Of a DNA stretch of 21,143 nt, positions 14,995-21,143 are shown one piece after another (within the stretch, counting starts at the first letter, position 1; the number at the start of each line of letters is the position of its first letter). The stretch spans positions 1-21,143 of the forward strand of contig CAKZLS010000585.1 of NCBI GenBank assembly GCA_937127205.1, read 5' to 3'. The DNA is from an uncultured Rhodospirillales bacterium. GTDB lineage: Bacteria > Pseudomonadota > Alphaproteobacteria > Rhodospirillales > Defluviicoccaceae. The translations under genes and the position numbers were made by a program. Below the pieces are notes generated by a model. It worked only from the letters and a program-made list of their open reading frames with translations. It did not search any database and was not told the origin of the DNA.

Positions 14995-17625
14995 ATGGTA
15001 AGGCTTTTTTGCGCGGTTATCGCGGCAGCGGTTCTTCATGGCGCGTTTTGGCATTTCTCCCATGAATCCGTGTCACCGACGGATGTGGCGGAACCGATTC
15101 AATACGTCTCCTACAGCCCATATCACACGCGCGTTAACCCCAAAGACATCGATCTCATCCCGGCGGGGCAAATCAAGCAAGACCTCCAGCGAGTGGCCGC
15201 GGTCGCGAACGGTGTGCGCACATATTCCGTCATTGCGGGACAGGATCGCATCCCGAGAATCGCGGGAGATCTTGGTTTGGATGTGGTTCTCGGCGCCTGG
15301 ATAGGCGATACCGAAACCCGGGATCGAGAGGAGATGGAGGCGGTAGCGGAACTAACACGGGCCAACCGAAACGTTCGCTCCGTACTCGTCGGAAACGAAG
15401 TGCTGCTGCGAAAGGAGCGCACCGCCGACGAACTGATCGAGATGATCAGAGAGGTCAAGCGTCAGGTTCATGTGCCTGTGTCCACCAGTGAAATCTGGTA
15501 TCTGTGGCTGAAAAATCCCGAATTGGTGAGTGCCGTCGATTACATTTCGGTTCACATACTCCCGTACTGGGAAGGTGTCGGGGCCGATGAGGCGGTATCC
15601 TTCACCCTTGATCGCCTTCAAGAGTTGCGTGACGCCTATCCTGGTAAAAAGATCATCATTACAGAATTTGGTTGGCCGAGCCAGGGCTACAACAATTTGG
15701 ATGCCAAGCCGGGCCAGTTGGCCCAGGCGACCATCATTCGCGAATTCATCGAAGAAGCCGGAAGGCACGGTGTCGAGTACAACATTATCGAAGCGTTCGA
15801 TCAGCCTTGGAAGGTCAATGAAGGCAGTGTTGGAGCGTACTGGGGACTATTCGATACCAGTGGGAATGCCAAGTTCTCCCTGACCGGGCCGGTCGAGGAG
15901 AGCGGAACACTGTGGAAAGCAACGCTCGCCTTAATCATTGGTGCGGGTATCGCCATCCTCGGGCTGATGCGCGGGCGGGCAACGGCTGGCCAAGCCGTGG
16001 CCTTTGCGTTGGCAGCCAATGGCGTGGCTGCTGCAGTGATCATCGCCGCGGCGTATCCGTTCGAGAACTATCTCAACCCGGGGATCGCCATCATGTGGAC
16101 AATCGGTTTCTTGCTGATTGTTCCCCTGACTCTCATTTCACTGACCAAGCTCAATGAGATCTTCGTGGTTGCCTTCGGCCACCGGCCGAAACGCTTGGTC
16201 AATGTCATGGGCGGGCATCCCATCATCCGGCATACGCCGAAGGTTTCGATCCATATTCCTGCCTACCGCGAACCCGCCCACATGATGATCCAGACGTTGA
16301 ACAGTCTGGCGGCGCTCAAGTATCCGAACTTCGAAGTCGTGGTCATCGTCAACAACACGCCGGAAGCTGAGTATTCGGCGCCGGTGGAGGAACACTGCCG
16401 AAAGCTTGGTGCTCGGTTCAAGTTCCTTAATATCATTGTCGACGGGTTCAAGGCGGGAGCGCTCAATGCGGCGCTCGACCATACCGCAGACGACGCCGAA
16501 ATCATTGCCGTGATCGATGCCGACTATGTGGTGTTGCCGAACTGGCTGAATGATTTGGCGCCGTTGTTCAAAGATCCCAAGGTTGCTCTTGTCCAGGCGC
16601 CACAAGACCATCGCGACGGACCGGAGTCCTTGTTCAAGACGGTGATGAACAGCGAGTACGCAGGCTTTTTCGACGTGGGTATGGTTCAGCGCAACGAAGA
16701 TAACGCCATTATTCAGCATGGAACCATGTGTATGGTTCGCCACACGGCCTTGATGGAAGTGGGCGGCTGGGGCACCGAGACCATTGTCGAGGACACCGAA
16801 CTTGGTCTTCGCCTGCTCGAAGCGGGATATCTGGCCCATTATACCAACACCCGCTACGGGCGTGGCCTGTTACCCGACACTTTCGAGGCGTTCAAGACGC
16901 AGCGGTTCCGCTGGGCCTACGGGGCCATGCAGATCATTCGCAAGCACTGGGCGCACATGCTGCCGGGCTCCAACACTCTGAATACCCGTCAGAAAAGCCA
17001 CTTTCTTGTCGGTTGGATGTATTGGCTGGCCGATGCGCTCGGTACCGCTGCGGCAATTTTCAATCTGCTCTGGGCGCCGGTAATTGTGTTCGTCGGTGTC
17101 TTAATTCCGCCGTTGCCGTTCACGATTACGATCCTTGCCGCATTCCTTATCGCGCTTTTGCATTGCGCGGTTCTTTACGCCAGACGGGTTGATATCCCCT
17201 TCCATTGCGTGCCGGGTGCGGCCCTCTCGGCAATGAGTTTGCAATTGACGGTTGCGCGCGCTGTCGTGGTCGGATTGATTTCCGACGCGCTGCCATTCCG
17301 GCGGACCGACAAGGGCGGAAATGCCAAAAAGCAGATCAAGAACCCGGTGGCTTGGGAAGCGGTGCTCGGTGTTCTGCTGGCTCTCGCGTCTCTGGTGCTG
17401 GTGCTGATCAATGAAGAGCAGGTCACAGAGCTGTCGCTCTTCGCCGCCACGCTCGCGGTCCAAAGTGTCCCGTTCCTAGCGGCGACAGTAATGCTGGGCA
17501 TTGAGCGAGCCCGGAAAACCGACCCTGTGTCCTCACCGACCACATCCCCAGCGCCGGCGCCGGCGGAGCCGACCTTAGACGGAGGTTCACAGTCGCCGCA
17601 ACCGAACACCGCGCGGGCAGCGTAA
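14995..17625 (+). CDS. GH17-GT2 fusion, NdvB-like beta-glucan synthase
   Basis: This 876-residue inner-membrane protein joins a glycoside hydrolase 17 domain to a family 2 glycosyltransferase. After an N-terminal hydrophobic anchor, the GH17 domain (about residues 33-300) keeps both catalytic glutamates: E135 in 'LVGNEVLL' and E224 in 'TEFGWPSQG'. Spans near 306-325, 331-355 and 361-383 lead to the cytosolic GT2 domain (about 415-645), which has D508/D510 in 'IDADY', E599-D600 in 'VEDTELGLRL' and the processive signature 'QRFRW' at 636-640. Further spans lie near 672-730, 787-806 and 812-834, and the tail is proline/alanine-rich. The layout matches NdvB-type proteins, which make beta-1,3(-1,6) periplasmic glucans, with the GH17 part acting as a transglycosylase. 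A cyclic product is likely but unproven. AAGG lies 7 nt before the ATG. Confidence 0.9.
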   Translation: MVRLFCAVIAAAVLHGAFWHFSHESVSPTDVAEPIQYVSYSPYHTRVNPKDIDLIPAGQIKQDLQRVAAVANGVRTYSVIAGQDRIPRIAGDLGLDVVLGAWIGDTETRDREEMEAVAELTRANRNVRSVLVGNEVLLRKERTADELIEMIREVKRQVHVPVSTSEIWYLWLKNPELVSAVDYISVHILPYWEGVGADEAVSFTLDRLQELRDAYPGKKIIITEFGWPSQGYNNLDAKPGQLAQATIIREFIEEAGRHGVEYNIIEAFDQPWKVNEGSVGAYWGLFDTSGNAKFSLTGPVEESGTLWKATLALIIGAGIAILGLMRGRATAGQAVAFALAANGVAAAVIIAAAYPFENYLNPGIAIMWTIGFLLIVPLTLISLTKLNEIFVVAFGHRPKRLVNVMGGHPIIRHTPKVSIHIPAYREPAHMMIQTLNSLAALKYPNFEVVVIVNNTPEAEYSAPVEEHCRKLGARFKFLNIIVDGFKAGALNAALDHTADDAEIIAVIDADYVVLPNWLNDLAPLFKDPKVALVQAPQDHRDGPESLFKTVMNSEYAGFFDVGMVQRNEDNAIIQHGTMCMVRHTALMEVGGWGTETIVEDTELGLRLLEAGYLAHYTNTRYGRGLLPDTFEAFKTQRFRWAYGAMQIIRKHWAHMLPGSNTLNTRQKSHFLVGWMYWLADALGTAAAIFNLLWAPVIVFVGVLIPPLPFTITILAAFLIALLHCAVLYARRVDIPFHCVPGAALSAMSLQLTVARAVVVGLISDALPFRRTDKGGNAKKQIKNPVAWEAVLGVLLALASLVLVLINEEQVTELSLFAATLAVQSVPFLAATVMLGIERARKTDPVSSPTTSPAPAPAEPTLDGGSQSPQPNTARAA

Positions 17626-17628
17626 CGG

Positions 17629-17664
17629 CCAAGGGCTTGGCTTTATGCCGGGGGCTTGGCTTTA
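17629..17664. repeat. 13-bp direct repeat with weak hairpin between convergent genes
   Basis: GGGCTTGGCTTTA occurs at 17633-17645 and again at 17652-17664, a period of 19 bp, filling the 39-bp gap between the convergent GH17-GT2 and FAD-dehydrogenase genes. The left copy is part of GCCAAGGGCTTGGC, a 6+6 inverted repeat followed by TTTAT, so it may work as a weak terminator for the plus-strand gene. The repeat itself is probably a small tandem duplication. Confidence 0.5.
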
Positions 17665-19101
17665 CTAGGAACGGACGACTTTGCCCGGGTTCATGATGTT
17701 TTTGGGATCGAGGGCCCGTTTGAGCGACCGCATGAGATCGATCTCCACGTCGGACTTGTAGCGGTCCATATCCACCGTCTTCAGCTGGCCGATCCCGTGT
17801 TCGGCGCTGAAACTACCGCCGAGGTCGGTGGCGATGTCGGCGACCATGCGATCGAAGCGCTCCCATTCTGCCAGGAATGCCTGTCGATCGGCGCCGATGG
17901 GCTGGCTCAGGTTGAAGTGGATGTTGCCGTCGCCGAAATGGCCGAAGGGAACCACCCGAATGCCCGGCATGGCCTGTTCTACCGCGGCGGTGGCGCGCTC
18001 GATGAAGTCCGGTACGCAAGAGAGCGGCACCGAGATGTCGTTCTTGATGCTTCCGCCCTCCGGCTTTTGCGCTTCGGGGATGGACTCGCGTATCCGCCAA
18101 AGCGCTTCGCCCTGTGACTCGCTGGCGGCGATGACCGCATCCTCCACCAATCCTTCTTCGAAAGCGTCGGCGAGAATTTCTTCCAATGTGTCCTTCAGCG
18201 GCGCGTTGGCCTGAGTGCTGGTCAGCTTGATCAACGCATAATACGGGTACCGCTCGGTCAAGGGGTCGACGATGTCGGGGACATGTTTGACGGCGAAGTC
18301 GATGCCGATGCGGGCCATGAACTCAAAGGCGGTCAAGGTATCGCCTGCTTGTTCGTTGGTGCGATTGAACAAATCAAGCGCCGCCTGCACGCTGGGTACG
18401 GCGATGAGCGCCGTTTCGGCGACGCGGGGCGGGGGATAGAGTTTCAGCACCGCGGCCGTAATAATCCCCAACGTACCCTCCGATCCGAGGAACAACTGTT
18501 TCAGGTCATAGCCGGTGTTGTTCTTGCGCAACCCCTTGAGCCCATCCCAGATCCGGCCGTCCGGGAGCACCACTTCCAGCCCGAGAACCATGTCGCGGGC
18601 ATTGCCGTACCGCACGACGGTCATGCCGCCGGCGTTGGTTGCCAGGTTGCCGCCGATGCGACAGCTTCCCTCCGCGCCGAGGCTGAGCGGAAACAGGGCG
18701 CCCGCCTCCTCGGCCGCCTTTTGGACATCGGCGAGGATGACGCCGGCCTCGAGCGTAATTGTGCGGTTGACCGGATCGATGGCGCGAACCCGGTTCATCC
18801 GCGACATTGACAGCACGATTCCGCCCTCGGGAACGCCGCCGCCGACAAGCCCGGTATTGCCGCCTTGCGGCACGACGGCGACGCCCGCATCGGCGCAGAC
18901 CCGAACCACCGCGGCCAATTCCTCGGTGGTGCCCGGCCGCACCACGGCGATGCAGTTGCCATGGTACAGTCCGCGCTCTTCGACGAGGTACGGTTCAAGG
19001 TCGGCCGGATCGTCGATCCAGCCTTTCGGGCCGACAATTTCCTGGATCGAAGCCAGTACGCCGTCGGAAGGATGCAGCGGGTTCGGTTCGGATGTAACCA
19101 T
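17665..19101 (-). CDS. FAD-binding D-2-hydroxyacid dehydrogenase (D-2-hydroxyglutarate dehydrogenase-like)
   Basis: The 478-residue protein is of the vanillyl-alcohol-oxidase fold. An N-terminal FAD_binding_4 domain (about residues 50-187) has 'PQGGNTGLVGG' at 78-88, and 'GNLATNAGGMTVVRYGN' and 'LFLGSEGTLGIIT' follow. The C-terminal FAD-oxidase domain (about 225-475) has 'HFGDGNIHFN' at 388-397, which supplies metal/substrate histidines, 'EHGIGQLK' near 434, and 'NIMNPGKV' at the end. These are the marks of D-2-hydroxyglutarate and D-lactate dehydrogenases and GlcD. Without an iron-sulfur domain or GlcE/GlcF neighbours, a stand-alone D-2-hydroxyglutarate or D-lactate dehydrogenase is most likely; the exact acid is unknown. 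It starts 58 nt after the tsaC stop and may be the last gene of that transcript. Confidence 0.92.
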   Translation of the reverse strand: MVTSEPNPLHPSDGVLASIQEIVGPKGWIDDPADLEPYLVEERGLYHGNCIAVVRPGTTEELAAVVRVCADAGVAVVPQGGNTGLVGGGVPEGGIVLSMSRMNRVRAIDPVNRTITLEAGVILADVQKAAEEAGALFPLSLGAEGSCRIGGNLATNAGGMTVVRYGNARDMVLGLEVVLPDGRIWDGLKGLRKNNTGYDLKQLFLGSEGTLGIITAAVLKLYPPPRVAETALIAVPSVQAALDLFNRTNEQAGDTLTAFEFMARIGIDFAVKHVPDIVDPLTERYPYYALIKLTSTQANAPLKDTLEEILADAFEEGLVEDAVIAASESQGEALWRIRESIPEAQKPEGGSIKNDISVPLSCVPDFIERATAAVEQAMPGIRVVPFGHFGDGNIHFNLSQPIGADRQAFLAEWERFDRMVADIATDLGGSFSAEHGIGQLKTVDMDRYKSDVEIDLMRSLKRALDPKNIMNPGKVVRS

Positions 19102-19159
19102 GATGCGCTCTACTTAAGACGTTGGTCCCGCGCCCGCAACACTTGCGATAGCGGCACAA

Positions 19160-20131
19160 TCAGCGGGTGTCGTCGCCTTCCGTGTCCGGCCGGGTCGCAG
19201 CCCGCCGCAAACGGTCATTGATCGCCCGGCCCAGTCCGGTTTCGGGGATCGGTGCGACCGCTATGCCCGTGTGGCCGCCGGTGTCCAAATCCCTGACCAT
19301 GGCGAACAGGTTTGCCGCCGCTTCCTCCAGATTTCCCGAAGCACTGAGGTTCTTCGTTGTTTCTTGGCTGTCGCGGCCAAATCCCAGAAGTGCTTCTCCA
19401 GGGCGTGGCGCCGATGCATTGAGGCGAAGGGGGAGGCGGGGCGCGTAATGACGGCTTTGCATCCCCGGGGAGCGAGCCGGTCCGGACCCTGGCGGCGCTA
19501 GCGGCCCGATCGCGGCCTCGACGGCTTCGGCGGGCAACCCGCCAGGTCTTAACAAAGCGGGCGCGTCGCCGCAGAGGTCGACAACGGTTGATTCCAGGCC
19601 CACCCGGCAGGGGCCGCCGTCGAGGATCAGGGATATCCGCCCACCGAGAGACTGGGCTACGTGCGCCGCCGTCGTTGGACTGATCCGCCCCGACGCATTG
19701 GCGCTCGGTGCCGCCACCGGTCGCTCGGCCGCTTCCAGCAACGCCCGGGCAACCGGATGATCGGGCGCCCGCACCGCGACGCTTTCGAGGCCGGCGCTGA
19801 CCAACAACGAAAGCCCCGAGTCCGGCCGACGGGGCAGCACCAGGGTGAGCGGACCCGGCCAGAACGCGGCCGCGAGCGCCTTTGCCCGTTCATCAAAGTC
19901 TACGACTTCCCGAGCCGCACGGGCGTCGCTCACATGCACGATCAGCGGATTGAAACGAGGACGATCCTTAGCCGCGAATATTGCCGCCACGGCGCGGTCA
20001 TCGGTGGCATCGGCGCCAAGTCCGTAGACGGTCTCGGTGGGAAAAGCCACCAATCGACCCGCACGTAACAGCTGGCCCGCGTCGGTTATGGCTTCGGTTG
20101 TGGCAGGTCGAACGGTTGTTTGGTCGGTCAC
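19160..20131 (-). CDS. tsaC: L-threonylcarbamoyladenylate synthase, Sua5 type
   Basis: The enzyme makes threonylcarbamoyl-AMP from threonine, bicarbonate and ATP, the first step toward t6A37 in ANN-decoding tRNAs. At 323 residues it is the long Sua5 form rather than the short TsaC. The YrdC domain (about residues 12-200) has 'FPTETVYGLGADA', 'KDRPRFNPL' at 55-63 and 'APSANASGRISPT' near 141-153. The linker 'SPGMQSRHYAP' (221-231) leads to the C-terminal Sua5 domain. I chose GTG 20131 because it overlaps the cysQ stop as GTGA and leaves a short lead before the YrdC domain. The open frame to 20269 is antisense-like sequence inside cysQ. Overlap with cysQ suggests translational coupling. Confidence 0.94.
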   Translation of the reverse strand: MTDQTTVRPATTEAITDAGQLLRAGRLVAFPTETVYGLGADATDDRAVAAIFAAKDRPRFNPLIVHVSDARAAREVVDFDERAKALAAAFWPGPLTLVLPRRPDSGLSLLVSAGLESVAVRAPDHPVARALLEAAERPVAAPSANASGRISPTTAAHVAQSLGGRISLILDGGPCRVGLESTVVDLCGDAPALLRPGGLPAEAVEAAIGPLAPPGSGPARSPGMQSRHYAPRLPLRLNASAPRPGEALLGFGRDSQETTKNLSASGNLEEAAANLFAMVRDLDTGGHTGIAVAPIPETGLGRAINDRLRRAATRPDTEGDDTR

Positions 20132-20910
20132 GCCGCTTCGGGGGCGCCCCACACGATAAAGTGGGGGTTTTCGAACTCCGGTTTTGCGTACAGAAACTCG
20201 GTTCCGTCCACATTGGTCACCGAGCCGCCGGCGAACCGGACCACGCCGTGCCCCGCCGCTGTGTCCCACTCCATGGTTCGGCCCATGCGCGGATAGAGGT
20301 CGGCTCGACCCTCTGCCACCAGGCAGAACTTGATGGAACTGCCGGACGAAATCACGTCGCCGACGTCGTATTGGCCAAGAAATTGATCGGTTTCAGGGGT
20401 GCGATGAGACCGGCTGGCGACCGCAACAACACCTTTCCCCGGCATCGGCCGGCACGATATGGGCTGCGGTGCGCCGCCGTCGAAGGTGGCGAAGGCGCCG
20501 TTGGCGCTGCCCCAATAGGTGGATCCCAGCGCCGGCGCATGGACTACTCCCAATTGCGGTCGGCGGTTTTCAATGAAGGCAATGTTGACGGTGAACTCGC
20601 CCTTGCGGGAGACGAACTGCTTGGTACCGTCGAGCGGATCCACCAGCCAGAACGGGGCGTCGCCCACCTCGGGGATATCGCCCGCCGCCACCGCCTCTTC
20701 GGCGACGATGGGATAAGCATCCGAGATCTCGCGGCGGATGGCGTCGACGATCAGGGTTTCGGCTCGCTGATCCGCTTCGGTGACGGGCGAGGCGTCGTCC
20801 TTGCGCTCGACCGCGAAATCCGTGTTGTAGACGTCGAGGATGGCGTCGCCGGCGCGCAAGGCGATCTGGCGCACCTTTTCGACAAGGGCGGTATCGATGG
20901 TCAGGGACAA
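20128..20910 (-). CDS. cysQ: 3'(2'),5'-bisphosphate nucleotidase CysQ-like
   Basis: An inositol-monophosphatase-fold enzyme that hydrolyses 3'-phosphoadenosine 5'-phosphate (and PAPS), recycling a by-product of sulfate assimilation and sulfo-transfer. Motifs: 'DDASPVTEADQRAE', the metal-binding 'AEEAVAAG' (E71/E72) and 'WLVDPLDGTKQFV' (D91, D94), then 'SRSHRTPETDQFL', 'GSSIKFCLVAEGRADLYPRMG' split across the sugar-binding region, and 'EWDTAAGHGVV' with a third metal aspartate. I chose TTG 20910, giving 260 residues, because AGGAG lies about 10 nt upstream and the longer frame to 20991 adds proline-rich sequence overlapping the upstream gene. It starts 13 nt after the molybdopterin-subunit stop and overlaps tsaC by 4 nt. 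Related inositol phosphatases are an alternative. Confidence 0.9.
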   Translation of the reverse strand: MSLTIDTALVEKVRQIALRAGDAILDVYNTDFAVERKDDASPVTEADQRAETLIVDAIRREISDAYPIVAEEAVAAGDIPEVGDAPFWLVDPLDGTKQFVSRKGEFTVNIAFIENRRPQLGVVHAPALGSTYWGSANGAFATFDGGAPQPISCRPMPGKGVVAVASRSHRTPETDQFLGQYDVGDVISSGSSIKFCLVAEGRADLYPRMGRTMEWDTAAGHGVVRFAGGSVTNVDGTEFLYAKPEFENPHFIVWGAPEAA

Positions 20911-20923
20911 GGGGAGGGGACTC

Positions 20924-21143
20924 CTAGGAAGGGGGTGAATCTGTGGCTTGAATGGCGCGCCAGATATTCTCCGGCGTGGCCGGCATGTCAATATGCCGGA
21001 TTCCCAGCGGCGATAGAGCGTCGACCACGGCGTTGATCACGGCGGGGCAGGCGGCAATGGTTCCGGCCTCGCCGGCGCCCTTGATGCCCAGGGGATTGAG
21101 GGGCGACGGCGTGACCACGTGGTCGCCCTCCACGTTCGGCACG
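20924..21143 (-). CDS. Xanthine dehydrogenase/CO dehydrogenase-type molybdopterin-binding subunit, C-terminal end (partial)
   Basis: Only the last 73 or so residues are in the window; the gene begins beyond 21143. 'PLNPLGIKGAGEAGTIAACP' is the molybdenum-cofactor signature of the large subunit of molybdenum hydroxylases, and the glutamate in GAGEAG is the expected catalytic base. 'AVINAVVDALSPLGIRHID' and 'PATPENIWRAIQ' are the usual C-terminus. The family oxidises purines, aldehydes or CO depending on the active-site loop, which is not visible here. Its TAG at 20924 lies 13 nt before the cysQ start, so the genes probably share a transcript. Confidence 0.9.
   Translation of the reverse strand, partial: VPNVEGDHVVTPSPLNPLGIKGAGEAGTIAACPAVINAVVDALSPLGIRHIDMPATPENIWRAIQATDSPPS

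Overview
This window looks like chromosomal DNA of a Gram-negative alphaproteobacterium, probably Rhodospirillales-like. The reasons are the moderately high GC content, the alphaproteobacterial form of LptD with a CxxC motif in its N-terminal part, the lptD-surA-pdxA-rsmA gene order facing a yicC-gmk pair, and the types of DmdC-like acyl-CoA dehydrogenase and NdvB-like glucan synthase. The placement rests on gene order and protein recognition only. I see no insertion sequence, integrase, CRISPR array, rRNA or tRNA.

Left part (1-3101). A multi-PAS signalling protein on the minus strand is cut by the window edge. It is followed by yicC and gmk on the plus strand, a compact RNA/nucleotide pair whose reading frames overlap.

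Centre left (3098-9548, minus strand). A tight operon reads lptD, surA, pdxA, rsmA, then an EamA-family exporter. It couples outer-membrane assembly (LptD, SurA) to vitamin B6 synthesis (PdxA) and ribosome maturation (RsmA). The surA/pdxA and pdxA/rsmA joints are 4-nt ATGA overlaps. The EamA gene meets gmk tail to tail with overlapping stop codons.

Centre (9549-14370). A DmdC-like acyl-CoA dehydrogenase (minus) and a Tat-exported PhoX-family phosphatase (plus) diverge from a 280-bp intergenic region. That region carries an 18-bp perfect palindrome on the dehydrogenase side and a candidate PHO box plus -10 on the phosphatase side. A strong intrinsic terminator closes phoX. A 400-bp mostly AT-rich gap follows, with one possible small basic ORF on the minus strand.

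Right part (14371-21143). A small secreted four-cysteine protein of unknown function precedes a large membrane protein that fuses a GH17 domain to a GT2 glycosyltransferase (NdvB-like beta-glucan synthase). Converging on it from the right is a minus-strand run: the C-terminus of a molybdopterin-binding xanthine dehydrogenase/CO dehydrogenase-type subunit, a CysQ-like phosphatase, a Sua5-type threonylcarbamoyladenylate synthase, and a D-2-hydroxyacid (FAD) dehydrogenase.

The most interesting points are the putative PhoB control of phoX, the 18-bp palindromic operator at the acyl-CoA dehydrogenase promoter, the pairing of the unknown cysteine protein with the GH17-GT2 synthase, and the overlooked small ORF at 13932-14060. 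I found no clearly new multi-gene defence or mobile system.
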